Shown here piece by piece: positions 1-13,100 of a stretch of 64,000 nt of DNA. Location: assembly GCF_009870125.1 (NCBI RefSeq), contig NC_046683.1:66417869-66481868 (forward strand). Reading direction: 5' to 3'. This DNA is from Drosophila pseudoobscura (Eukaryota > Arthropoda > Insecta > Diptera > Drosophilidae). The position numbers and the translations under genes were made by a program. Within the stretch, counting starts at the first letter, position 1; every line of letters begins with the position of its first letter. The notes beneath the pieces are model-generated. The model saw only the letters and a program-made list of their open reading frames with translations. It was not told the origin of the DNA and ran no database searches.

Positions 1-838
1 CCTGCCCGCCTGCCCTCTCCGCTCCCGCTCGGTACATCTGTTGAATTTTTCCGTTTTCTTCAAAACTTGGGCTTGGCCATGACCCTGTCTATGGCAGGAT
101 GTGTCCTGGTTGCCATTGGAACTCGGTAAATGGATCACTCATCATCCCCTGGGCTGGAACGACGACCCCAGGCAGGGTAAATCACTTTGTTAATTCGTTT
201 TGCATTCAATTTCAATAGAAAATGGGTAAATTTCCCTCAATTAAATTGTTTCGCTTCACTTTTAACTCAATTGCGTTTAGGTTTTTCCCTTTCCAACCCC
301 CCGCCCCCCATTCCTCCCTTTGCCTCCCTTCTCCCACTGTGAAAGTTCATTTTCCATGGAATTGTTTATGGCATTCAGTGCGCATTCTTTGCATAATTTG
401 ATTGGCCTGTCAGTTGGTTAGAAACGGCAGAGACAGTGGAGACCTCAAGAAGCCAAAGAACAAGACAACTTGGGGGTGGGCAAGGGGGGGGGGGAGGGAC
501 TGCTGGCTGCCTGTCTCTTCACATAAATTAGGCAAGTTTTTCAATAAACTGCACAAGTTGCGCATTCGACGTGTGCTTCCCCAGAGTATGGGAGAAAGAG
601 AGTGGGAGGGAAAGCAGGGAGAAGCCAACAAGGTGCAGCAAATATTGCCACATCAATTGCGGCGGGCAGGCATACCCTTTGCATCCCAGCCGCCCACCGC
701 ATCAACATCAATTTGAAAGTGCATGTGGCCCCCACTTTGGCATAGTTCTCTTGGGTGCTACCAGGGGGGGTGGTGGCATCTCCCCCGCTCCCTCCTCCCT
801 TCTCCCACCTGCCACAACACATAATTCCCCATCAGCCT

Positions 839-853
839 CGACTCGACTCGACT
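839..853. repeat. CGACT pentamer array
   Basis: Three perfect CGACT units. They are followed by degenerate AAGTCGAA-type units to about 890, so this small patch is rich in GTCGA. Confidence 0.8.
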
Positions 854-2722
854 CGGCTTCAAGTCAAAGTCGAAGTCGAACTGAAAGTCGAACAGAAGAA
901 GGTCTTGTAATACTCGTGTAATCTCTGAGACAAAAACTTATTTACTCAAATGGCAATGGAAACCCTTTCAGCTTTTCCTCTGCTGCCCATTCCACCCCCC
1001 TTTTTTACCCACTCTTGCCACTCTTTCCACCTACATCTTTATGTTTAATTCTGTTTTTGTTATGTGCCTCATCCATTTCTCTCTCTCTCTCAACAAAACA
1101 AAAACAAAAAAAAAATAGGAAAAGGAGGGAAATGGAGATGAAAAGGGAAAGGGAAAAGGGGAAGGAAAACTGAAGAAAGTTTCTCTGGCCAAAGTTTTTC
1201 GCCGAGAGAACTTTTCACTGCAGTTTTCCAGGTGTCAAAATCAATTCTAGAGTAGCGATAAAAAGAATGCCGGAAAAGTGTAAAATGCTCTGAAAGAAAG
1301 GGGAGAACTGCCTCTCAAGAGAAGGAATGGCATGCTAATTATTTGGCTCGGATGGAAAGATGCAAAACGGAAAACGTGGCGGCATCTAGAGGGGCGGAGG
1401 GTAGGGCGGGGGCCATCCCTCCCTGACGGATAATCTTTCCCTTTTGGCTCTAATTAAAATCGACACTCGCTTGCAGCATTTAATTTAATTTATGCATCGA
1501 TCAATCACTCACTCAATCAATGCCTCAGCGATGGCCCATGCGGGGCTATTGTCTACTTCCTGTTTGATTTTTCCCACACCAAAGTCCCGAATGGAAATGC
1601 AATTTTTCATAATCACTGCTAATCCGTAGGATGTCATAATCAAAATCAGAGGTTCTATCAGAGGGCCATGCCGAAGGGTGGCTGTCGGCGGTGTGGTGTG
1701 TAGAGTGTTCCAATACGGGAGGCACTCGTAATTGTTAATGGAAATACATGACATGCCGCATGCCGAATGCCTTATGCCACATGCCTCATGCATGTCGTAC
1801 GCAAATCAAATCAACAGATTATCGATGCTTGGGAGGGCAGACTTGAAAACTTATTTCAATGTCCCACTCCTCCTCCTCGTTGAATGTTTTATTTGAACTT
1901 CTTTCAACTGCTCTCCAAAGATTTACTTGCACTCCTTTCCACTGCTTTTGTGCGCTGCTAGACTGCTTTCAACTGCTTTGAGTTGATTACTTTCCTAATG
2001 ATTGACTTGAACTGCTTGCTTGATCTTTAATCTGTGTAATCATAGAAATCCTTTTTTGGAAAGCTACAGACTCTTTCCCTGTCTCACACTTGAGAGTAGT
2101 TCTGATTAATCCAAAGTATTCCTATCCATCCGACTGCGATCTAACATTTCAGAAATGTATATTTCAGGAATACCTTTGAGTATCCATCCATGGAACACCT
2201 ATTCACGTATTGATTTCTTTCAAAGAAAAGGAGTTTTCTCTGAAGTATCCCCATGAATCGTGTCGATGCACGACATGGTCTAGCATATCCTTGCCACGGA
2301 ACCCAGGCCTCATTTCAAAGCCTTGACTGCTATCAGGCATTCAGCATCGGCAACACTTAGATTGCAATTAGGCTCAAGAAGACATGAGACTCTTGTCAGT
2401 GGCAATCGACTCACTCCATGCCACTGCCACCGCCCACCCCTCTCTCTATCTCTCCGTCTCTCTATCCGCTTACCACCTGCCCGCATTTGAAACCGAGAGG
2501 CAAACACATGCATCGGCATCGGCAACGGAATTGGAATCCAAATCGGCAGCATCCTCATCGAGAGACAATGGCTGCAGCCAAATCACACCTTGCCCCATGC
2601 CACTGCCTCTTGGCTCCTGGCTCCTGGCTCTGCGGCTGCCATTTGTAGACATCTTGGCAAACAAAGTCCTTGCCAAAGGCAGCAGGAGGAGTGCATAGGG
2701 ATAAGAATAAGGATACGGACAG

Positions 2723-2742
2723 ACACACACACACACACACAC
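2723..2742. repeat. (AC)10 dinucleotide microsatellite
   Basis: Ten uninterrupted AC units, followed by imperfect GGACACGG units. Likely length-polymorphic. Confidence 0.95.
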
Positions 2743-4826
2743 GGACACGGACACACATGGGACGGACCTCATCGAAGGAGAAAGGCGACAGGAGCGGAGG
2801 AGCGGAGCGTCTGCCGGTGTTTCGCTATCAAACTCAATCGCAATCGCAATCGCTGTGTGGCAGTGGCAGTGCCACTATGTGGCACTGTGTGCCAGTGTGC
2901 ATCGGGATCTGTTTGTGAACAACTCGAATTACCATTTCGATTCAGTTTTAATGAGATTTGTCCGCCGCCTCTGTCCCTGTCCCTGCCCCTGCATCTGCCT
3001 CTGCCCCTGCCGCTGCTGTCTCCTGGCAGGAGCGTGTGCCAGAGAGAGAGTCCTTGGTCCTTGGGCACGAGTTATAGGGTTGTAATATCGTGTTTTCCGC
3101 TCGTTAGCCGGTGCTGCACCTCTCCTCTCTCACTCTCTCCACTTTCTCCTGCCGGCAGCTGGGATTCGAGCCATGGGTTTTGGGCCATGGGATGCGATGC
3201 GATGCGATGGGATGCTCGCCGCATATCCTCGTGGCTGGCTTTGGGCTGCTGCCTTATCCTTCGCCCGGCCGGGTCTTATCAGCCAAGCTGCATCTTTGCT
3301 GCAACAAACATGTGACAGCGTCTGCCGCCCCTACCCCTGCTCCTACTCCTGCCTCTGCCTCTGCAACACTTCGATTATCCTGCGCCTGCGGTCGACAGGT
3401 TCGTTCGAGAGTGGCTTCCGTGCTGCCTGCCCCTCCCCCTGTGTTTCCTCGTGGAAGCGCTCACATAAAAAAATCACTGAACCAATTAATGCACTGCTCC
3501 TGCTCGGATTCACTACCGATTTACCCACCAGACAGGATGTCGAGCTCATTGTCCATTGTCCTGGTTACTGCTGCTGCTGTTGTTGCTCCTGCTGCTGCTG
3601 CCGCTTCTTCTGCTGATGTTGCCCCTGCGGCAGTTTGCGCGTGCCTCGGACCGCCAGCAAGCCGCCAAATGTTTTCCCATTCACTGCGTGAGGCAACGCT
3701 CTATTTGGCCGTAGAAGTACAGTGTACAGTGGCAATTGGCTGCAAAGAACACTCCAGAGCTCCGCCCGGCGATGGCTCTAGTCGGCGTCCGCACTGTCGC
3801 TGCTGCCACTTCCCTGGCCTCCCCTCTGGCTGCCACTTGTTCCGGTGTCGAGTTGCACACGCGGCGGCAGCCTGCTCCTCCCCTGCTGCTTCCTCCAGGT
3901 GCACACATATGCTGCTCCTTGCTGCTCGCCTCCATCCTATACCTATCCCGTCGTATCCTTGAGCGTTGAATGAATTGTGGTGGAAATGTTGGTTTATTGA
4001 TTCGTAAGTCGAAATTTAATTGAACCCGAGAGACGCAGAGAGACGCAGAGAGAGAGAGAGACAGAGAGCTGCTCCCTCTCTCCCTCTGCTTTCAGTTCAT
4101 CCTAATGCTCCTTCCATTCCAGCCCCCTCACCCCGCTTGCCCCTTTTGCATTAAGGATTTATGAGGTCATGTGGCTCCGGCTCTGGCTCGGCTCCTATCT
4201 CTGGATGGGAAAGTGCGGTCAGGCTCATATTTTGCGGTGCACTAATTAGAAACTGTGTTGCAACTTGCCACCCGAAAAACAGAGAAAAAAAGGAGGGAAA
4301 GAGGCAAAAGAAGAGGAGTAGTGTTTACCTGCAACAGAACCAAAACCACCATCAGAAAGTGCTGGAGTTGGCTCTAAAATCTAATTACGTGATGGGAGGC
4401 GGCAGCCCCAGGGCTCGCAGGGCTCGCAGCTCGTGGCAGGACTTATCGGAGGGTCTAACAGGTCACTGAACATAATAGAAGGGGCGGCAAGGCAGCTGGG
4501 AGGGACGGGCAGCGGGGAGCAGAACAAAGGCGCTCCATAATTGAGTTTGTTCAGAGAGAAGGGGTGGGGGCGGGGGGAACCGGGAACCGGGAACCCACTT
4601 GTCACTCGGGAAAGGAAAGGGAGGGGAAGGAACCTCTGGCCCCATAATTGGATGCAAAACAATGGAAGCCCAAACGAATAATAATCATAAATCTTTAGCC
4701 GAAAACTATTTCGTAGATATTTAACCTCTCGCACAGAAACAGAGCACAGATCAAAGGAGGTGCCCCCAGGATCAAGAGCCCAGGATCCCTCCTGCACTTC
4801 CGATTTTGCTTGCGGCGCACACGCGT

Positions 4827-4875
4827 TCCTCAGTCCTCAGTCCTCAGTCCTCGGTCCTCAGACCTCCGTCCTCAA
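4827..4875. repeat. TCCTCAG heptamer array
   Basis: About seven tandem copies of TCCTCAG, degenerating to TCCTCGG, ACCTCCG and TCCTCAA toward the 3' end. It is a short minisatellite with no sign of coding function. Confidence 0.85.
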
Positions 4876-6639
4876 TGTCTCAATGGCTCAATGGAAACAT
4901 CTGTCCCGAGGGAGAGATATTCATTCGTACGAGAGAGTGTGTGCCCCTCAATCAGTGCGCTTCCTGTCGACGGGACAACATGTGTGCACACACACAAAGA
5001 TACAGATAGACGACAGAAAGAGAGCTAAAGATACACAGATAGATAGAGAGAGAGAGAGCAACGATTATTCCTTTGTCTGCCCAAAAAGGATGCGCGTGCT
5101 GCTGGCAGATGCCATGCCACAGATTTCCTTTCTTTTGGGGGCAGGGGCAGGGGCAGGGAAAACAGATTGAAATGATCAAATTTGCACATGGATCTGCGTC
5201 CGAATATAATTTGCAGGAGGCCCGGCCCTGCCGCAGACGATGCAGAGTCAAAGGATTTCCCTGTAAGGACGACAGGACTGGCAGGACAGGCAGTAAATAG
5301 AGGATGGGATGCCAAATTTATAGCTCATTAATGACAGCCAGGACGGGAAGGAGTGCGGTGTGACAAGGGGGCAGGGGGCAGGGGCAGCTGCCTGGGTGTT
5401 CCACCAATTTGAAACCGTTTTGTGCCAAAGTTGCACTTAATCAGGCAGCAGCAACGAAACGGAGGTAAGGGGCAGTGAAAGGGGGCGGGGGGAGCACAAG
5501 TTGTGGCAGAATCAGGATCAGTGGCAGCCCCGTGTCAGAGCCATTAGCAGTGCAGAAACAAAGGGTTCCAGGGGCTTGCTGAAAGCGGAGACGCCACAGA
5601 GTGCAGCAGCACATTTCGAGTGCCACAAGTAATTCCCGGCCAGGAACCAGCTTAATCTGGCCCCCCTCCTCCCACACCCACACCCCCACCCCCATTCCAG
5701 GGGGGAGTGCACTCTCCACAACTCGTTATCGCATCGCTTATATCGCTTATTAACCCCGCAGCTGGAAGCGTCAACACTTTCCGTCGCTCTCGCTCTCTCT
5801 CTTGCTGTCTCTGTCTTTGTGGCCCTCCATCCTCGATGAAGCACTTGCCGGATATGCTCGAGAGATGATGTGCTCCGTCTCCTTCTTCGTTGTGGGCTTC
5901 CTATCAGATTCCAGCTGCCGTGAACAGCATCCAGCATCCAGCAGCAGCAGCATCCTCTCCACTATTTCTTCCGGTGTGCCCCTGCCCCTGCCCCCGCCCA
6001 CGCCCCATGCCCCATAGCCCATGGCTTTGTCTTTGTTTTTCCTTCGCTGTTTTTGGGTTTCGGTTTCGGTTTCATCTGCCTCATCCCGTCCCGTCCCTCC
6101 GTCTATCCACTCTCTCCCGTTTTTACTATCAAAAATTCTCGAGGAGTTGGCACGAGCGATGATGCCCTGCCCTGCCCTGTCCTGCACTGCCCTGCCGCTC
6201 TGCCTCTTCCATTATTCTCTGGGCTGCCCTCTATTCTGCCCCCGATGGCCCGAACTACAATGGCGTCTCGTGTTGCAAGCTTAAGTGGCATCGTTGAGGA
6301 TGTTAATAGCCCGCTTTCGGTCGCTTATTTCTGCGATTAAAGTCGGGCGTTTTATCGAACGGGTTTAATCGTAGACAGAAACTCAGGATTAGGGATATGT
6401 ACAATACATATATGAATCAATAAAAAGCCAGAGATACTTGGGTAAACTTGTATCAGAGATATTCAAGATACGTTCAGAAATTTCGATGTATTTTGAGGTG
6501 CCAAATCGATGCTATAGTTATCGGGGAAGAATCGGTGAGTCGATATCAGTGTTTTGTTTTTGAAGTGCAACACGCAATGGACCCTGTCTCTGGGGACTCT
6601 GCCCCATTGCATGCAACTGAAGAGGTCCTGAGCTGCTGG

Positions 6640-7150
6640 ACGTACATGTCCGGGAGGCCGAAAATATCGCCAAAGTTCACCAAATTGTTCTGGGCGATCG
6701 CCGAGACATTGCAAAAGATATGGCAAAGATCCCCAAGATGTCTAAAGACCACTTTTGCTATATTTCCAAAAACGAATGGTACAAGACGACTCATGGGCGA
6801 CTCATAGCTGTGGATGCAACATGGATACACCTCTGTACAGTACTCTAGGAACAAAATCCCAATCAAAACAGTGGACAAATGATGGTAACAGTCCTTTGTG
6901 AATAGTCTTGGAGGTATATATGTACACCGATTATCTGGAGAAAGGAAAAACACTGACGGGAGGATACTACGCCTCGCCTGTGGGTAAATTAATAACTGAA
7001 ATGGCAGTTGCTATATTGGATACATGGGATGCAAGATCTATATCGGGTATGTGGCATACCTTATGGGACAGATGGTGCAGGCCAGATCTCCTATATTCCA
7101 TGGCAAAGCTTTGCGCATTTCATGTGGAATGCATTTAGAGCACCTTTTGT
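6640..7150 (+). mobile_element. Degenerate mariner (Tc1/mariner) transposase relic
   Basis: Conceptual translation gives scattered mariner transposase blocks in the right order. From 6654 one frame reads ENIAKVHQIVLGDRRDIAK, typical of the DNA-binding helix-turn-helix region. The same frame reaches VDATWIHLC at 6810-6836, the block holding the first catalytic Asp (GAT 6813-6815), where the usual following Glu is Ala. After stops and a frame change, DYLEKGKTLTGGYYAS at about 6929 matches the conserved mariner block, and MAKLCAFHVECI near 7100 matches the region after the second catalytic Asp. The linker between the N-terminal and catalytic domains is shortened. Frameshifts and in-frame stops rule out activity. 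I found no terminal inverted repeats or TA target duplication, so the outer ends are unknown. Family assignment rests on remembered mariner motifs. Confidence 0.85.
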
Positions 7151-10100
7151 GGAAGGGCTGCTGCAGCTTCAGCAAAAGGATCTTCTCATGGTGGCAGAGA
7201 GAGAGGATGCGGTCTGCTAATCCCTTCCTGCGGCTCAACATACGAGTGTCTATAAGATGCCTAAGGGTACTCCTACCCCTTTCCCATATTTATCTTCCAT
7301 TTCTAGCTTGTTTAATGCCATTTGATGCAATTGAAATACCAAGGCAACAGTTCCAACAGTTTCTTAATGGTAATAAATATAATGAGATTTAAGGCAATAC
7401 CATTCAACCTTCACCTGTTCCATGCATTCAGTCATTCAACCATTCAACCTTTTGGCTATTCACCTATTCCATTCCATTCATTCGTTTAATCTTCTTTTAT
7501 TTGGCTATCCTTCATTTAAGTGTGCATATACCCTTCAATCTATTAACTAATTTCCCTGATTTGCTACGACAGCATTGAGAGCATAGTTTGATTCGAGTTC
7601 TTGTGCCACAAAGCTCAGCTACCGCCATGCCTCCATGCCACATAGGGGCATTGAAAAGTGCATTAATCGCGTATCAGCTTAAACGCCAACAAATGGCAGA
7701 GAAGGAAGCCCCACGCGGAATTGTCTGTGGATTTTCACTGTAGATTCTTTATAGCGTGAAACTGTTGTCCCTGCGAATCGCCCTCTCCTCCGCCATGGGG
7801 CGTACGAGTGTGTGGCAATGACTTGTTCCCCCTAATCTCGGGGATTCCCTGCCAGTGCTGCATGCCCCGCCATCGCTGAATGAGTGTGTTGCAGTGCCGT
7901 AAAGCAAAGTAATCCAATTGAATTAAAATCGGGAAAATCGGGGAAAACGGGACAAAAATGGAAATGAAAATGGAACCGAGGGGCAGGTGTTTGGCAGGTG
8001 TTTCGACCGTGTCTCATGGCTTTTTCCTACATTTAAATTTCTGTTTCTTTTGTTTTGCCTTGGATTCGATTCGATTCGATTGGGATTCGGACGCGAACTC
8101 GGACTCGGACTAGGTCTGCGATTCGGATAGGGATTCAATTTGGTTTTGATTTGATTTTCGTTCAACGGTTTTCGCTGATGCTATTGTTGTTGTTGTTGTT
8201 TTTCCTCTTCTGCTGCTGCTGTTTTTCCTTGGTGATGTTTTCTGTTTTCTGTGTCTGCAGCTGGCAGAACATCCGCATTAAAAAGTTTTCCCTCTATTCG
8301 AGCGGAAATCAAAAAGTTTTATTGAGTAAAAGACAGATTGGGATAGTGGGATGGGGCGGGGGCGGGGGGATGAGAGGATACTTAGGATAAACGAATATAA
8401 ATATATTTCGTAATTTCAGGACACGGACATGGACACGGACGGAGCCCAGAGTACAGCCAGCGGAAACTGTCGATGCAGTTTATTGCCACATGCAACCAGG
8501 GGGGAGGGGGCTGGTGGATAGACAAACATTTCCGATTTCACACTCTGTTTCCCTTCTGCCCTTCGTCATGCCATGCCACATGCCACGCCATGGCCCACAC
8601 CATCTCTCCCACGAAAGTCGTCGCGTCTTAGAGATTTCCCCTCCCCATACCCATCCCCAGCCCGAAAATTGTTTATTTTCTTGTAGAATTTGCATTTCGT
8701 TTCAATTCATTCAAAAATACCTTCGCAAGGTGCTGGGGCTGGGAGGCATGTGGCATGAAGCGGGGATCGGGGCAGGCGTGGGGTAAATGCGTATACGCCT
8801 CGTTGAGCGCAAGTAAAACTGATTAATGGCAATGCAATTAATAATGGGAAACGGGTAAATGGCAGGTAATAAATTGCCACAGCTCCCTACAGAGGCAGAG
8901 GCAGAAGCAGAGGCGCTCTCTCACCTTCCACTTAGCGATAGGAGAGAGGAGAGAGAGCGAGAGAGGAGCGGGGATTGAGATGCCATGGCTGCTCTGCTGC
9001 TGTGGGGGCAGGGGCACCACTAAGTGGAAAATAAGACGATTTAGATTTAGAACAAAATCCCCCCCACATCTGCATTATTTGCAGCAGCAGCAGCAGCTGC
9101 TGAATGGAGAATTTTGTTTATGCAACGAGAGATATTTAAAGGAGAATCATGGGGCAATAATCCCTCTGCCACCGAGGGGGCAGTGGCGGGAGGGGGGGCG
9201 CAATGCAGTGAGGCATGGCCATAAGTGAACCAACAAAATTGGGTTAAAGGTCAGAGCGGAATGTGTTTAAGTGAATGAAGATCGATTGCCGATGGTTTTT
9301 GCTCCGAAGCAAAAGATCTGCCAGCCACGGATCCCCCAGTAAATATTATCGCCTACCAGGGGATGAATGAACTCTGGCAAAAACTATAATAAATAATAAA
9401 TCCTCCTGGGAATGAGGAACCATCTTTCCAGAGGAAAACTTTCCCTTCATCACCTATAGCACGCTTAGATCTTTGACTGCACAGATACAGATATGCGGAT
9501 ACTCCTCTTCCTTTCGTTTCCCCAGTCCCCAGTCATTTCACCTTCACTATTACCATCTATAGATCATTTAAGGCCGTTTAGTCTCTGATATCTCCCCATC
9601 TTTAGGATCTCTCTCTCTCATAATAGATCATCTTTTGTGGAGTCCTTAAGTAAGTTACTCAGAATTTCCTTGCGAGTCAATTATGAACTGATTTATGATC
9701 TCGCGGTCTGCAGCCAGCCCCCAAAAACGCATGCAGGATGATGATCTATTGCCACCTTTCGCGGCGCCCCCAAACACTCGCGTTGATGATGGTCCTTAAA
9801 AGGTTCTCCCCCTCCTGCAGCGGCTTCCTTCCTTGCTTCCCTTGGCTTGGGGTTCCCTCCCCACTTTCTAATAGTTTCTCTCTCCGTGTTCCCCCCCTCG
9901 TAATGTGTGTTTTCCCCGAGTTTTCCGGCTGCGCCTGCGCACTCTAATTTTTATTGCGCCCTTGGGTCGTGGCCTTCAATCGGTTCCCCCTCCATCCTCC
10001 ATCCACCATCCACGGAGGGAGGTACTTCCCCTAAATGCCCTGTAATGTACATTTTTTATGAATTGTCTGCTGTCTGCCGCTCTTGAATATTGTTTGTTTT

Positions 10101-13100
10101 CTTTTGGGTCTTTTGGGTATTTTGGAACGCGCTATTAGCATAAGTTCCGTATTATTACTTTTCTATTTTCGTAGCCCATTTCTCTGCAGAGGGGCTGTCG
10201 TGTGTGTGTGTCTCCCTCGAGTGCGCTGTTCCTCTGTTTCTCTGTCGACAAGTGTTTCCCCATCCCCAGCCCTGTCCCTGTCTCTGTCCCTGTCCCCCGA
10301 AAATCATCATCTGGCGCATCTTGTGTGTGGAAAGCGAGAAGATATCGCCTTCTTTGATGTTCGAAGAGGCAGCTGTAGGCTGAGATTTTTCCAAGGCAGG
10401 TGGCAATTCGGAAGTGGAAAACTTTCATGGAAATCAGAGAGAGAATCAAGCTTCCAGAGTGGATGGCAGGGCCTCCTCAGGGGTTTCCTTTCCTCGATAA
10501 TGAGCGACCAAGAAACGAGGAGACCCAGAGATGTGTTCCCACAAATTAATCAACTCTTTTGCGCTCCTTTCGCTTCCTTCGGTTAAGGCTCATTAGCCAG
10601 GAAGTGTTGGCCATTAGGACAACAGTGGAAGGGGGGCCAGTGGCAGTGCCAGTGGAAGTGGAGTTTTATTCGGGTTAGGGATAGATCTTCACTACCCTTT
10701 CACACAGGGCTCTTTCCTTTTGAGACACCTTTATTAATGATGTTTGTGGTTCTGCGGAGGCCCATGTCCCAGCAGGTAGCCTGATGATGTCTCTCTCTCT
10801 TTCTCTCTCTCTCTCGGAGGTTCTCTGTCTGTTTTCGGGCTGTCTTCCAATCACAGGGCAGCGATTGAGAACTGGTTTCCCCAGAGTCTTGGTCAGCAGA
10901 TGCTGCTTCTGTTGCCTCCTTCTCGCCTCTCCCTCTCTCTCTCTCTCGTGTTGACCATCTCTGCCTGTAATCTGGCTCTGGATTTCGCCATTGCTTTTTG
11001 ACCTACAGGCCCCGCCCCGCCCACATGCGAGCATGCTTGTGTTGCCCTTTTTAGGGCCACATATTTTGATTTAATTAAAAACTATGGAAAACGAAAGAAA
11101 ACTCGTAAATTGAAATGGGATCCAACAGAAGGCGACGCCAGGGAGGAGCGGAGGAACTTGCAGCTTTATGTTCTCTGAATTAAGGAATATGCAGCAGCAA
11201 AGAGAGAGAGAGAGGAGGAGGATACCAGCTGGGGGATACCCTGGGGAAGCGAGAAAGGATCAGATCTGACTCTGAATCTGAATCTGAATCTAGAACGTAA
11301 TGGGATAAGCAATTCGAGTTTTGAATCCTTAGATTCCCTCAAATACTTCAGGAATCGGAAAATCTCAGCCCAAAAAATGCCGCCAAAGGCCCCTATAAGC
11401 ACGAGGCTTCAGAGATTCAGAGACACCTTCCAAAAGTCCTATCATACCCCATCTTTTCGTTCCACTCTCAGCGAACTCCAATGGGTACTCGGAAAGGGGG
11501 CACGGCACCCATGGAAAAGGGATAAAGTTAATCTGCAGCAATTGCAGCCGAGAACCGAGAGCCCAACGGGAGGGCAAGAGGGAGAGGGGGGGAGAGATGT
11601 CTGACATTGCGGTTTGTGGCACTCAGAGCTGGCAATGGATACCAGACGAAGAGGGGCAGAGTCCGCAGAGGGGGAGCCGGGACCGGGTCGACCGCCTGCT
11701 GGTGTCAAATATTTAATTCAAATGTAAATTTCTGCATATGCCACAGGGCTGTCAAATGCTTCGGTGCACTCTCCCCACCCCGGAAAGCCGCCCCACCCCG
11801 GGACCTAGACAGACCTAGAGGCTTACCTCTCTGGCTCTCTGCCTCTCTGTAGTTCTGTGCTCTACTTTCGAGAGATGTTTTTCCTGATTTTCGCCTCAAT
11901 ACCCCATTGATGTCATGGATTCGTTAGCATTGCACAATGTGACATTTTCCTAATTCCAATAATCACCTTCTCCATGGCTGTTTCCCTGGGAAAAGTCCGA
12001 AGAGCACGGAGGAAAGGGGAAAGAGAGAGACAACACCTTGAGTAGATTTTCATTTGACTTCTTGGCGTTCGTTCCACATTATTTTGGGGGCTTAAATTCC
12101 CATTTGGTCTGGAGCAGAGCCCGAACCCCGACCAGAAACCAAAGGATCCAAGTATTTTCATACAATTAGGCAAGGGGGGAGGGGGCCAGAGGGAGAGAGC
12201 GAGAGAGAGAGAGAGAGATGCATGAAGAGTAATTCCTGGCCAAATATGAACTCCACATTTGACTGCCGAAAACTTGAACAAAACTTTTGGGGCATCCACT
12301 CGAAGGGGGAGGTTGGGGCATGAGAGCCCAGGACTATGGCTTAGTGGGTGGCTCTGGCGGTGGCTCTGGCACTGGCACTCTGCTTGTTATTTTGTTTCAT
12401 TTCAGGCTAAATTGCATTTTATTTGGGGTAAAGAGGGGCATAGCATGGCACGGCATAAGTGGGCGGGGCACGGCAAGAGTGGGGCTTCTAAAACGGTTTT
12501 CTTGCCTGCAGTTTGAATCTTATGCAAATATTTTTGGGATAAGCTTTTCCAAATGCCATTGGGCTGGGCCCCCCAAGTGCAGGAAAACCCGGAGAGAGCC
12601 CAGGCATTGTGTGGTGCTTCGGCCAGGGCGGAGGCATAGGAGGCACAGGCGCCACAGAAGGAGCAGTCCCTGGACGTGTCGCAGAAGCGGAGGCATGGAA
12701 TGGTTTTAAATTGAGCCTTGTGGACGGAACTTACGGATCCGTTCCCCCCCCATGCGCGTGTGTGTGTTGCAGGGGCAAGGGGCAGAACAGGAGGAGCGCA
12801 CAGGGGAAAGGACGGTGGAGGTGGCGCCCGAAACGTTTTATGGCTGAAATATAAACTCTAATGGATTTCATTTGAATGGTTTACATTGAATTAATGGGCT
12901 CTCAGACCTAAAACAGAATCTCCACCCAGAACAGAAGGAAGGAAGAGGTATCGAAGGGGGTCCCCGGAGGAAGGAGAGCCCTGCCAAAGGGGGGATTCCC
13001 TTCCCTTCATTCAAGCATTCAAGCAATGAATCAACGGTAAACACTGCTTACTTAACAGATGCAATTTCATCACGAAAATCGAACATGAATGATCTTGTCT

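Larger units (their letters stand above)
1..6639. other. Non-coding, microsatellite-rich stretch
   Basis: I see no credible coding exon here. Open frames exist on both strands, but they follow CCT/CTG/GA-rich low-complexity DNA and show no domain or coherent splice sites. Visible simple repeats include a CGACT pentamer array (839-853), a perfect (AC)10 at 2723-2742, CTG/CCT-rich DNA at 2960-3960, GA tracts near 4030-4070 and a TCCTCAG heptamer array (about 4827-4875). Pyrimidine and GA tracts could bind GAGA factor, but nothing marks a defined regulatory element. Confidence 0.6.

Noticed and set aside
3111..3962. 283-codon open frame on + strand
   Set aside because: Rich in Ser, Ala, Pro and Cys from CTG/CCT repeats; overlapping frames are equally open, and there is no domain or splice context.
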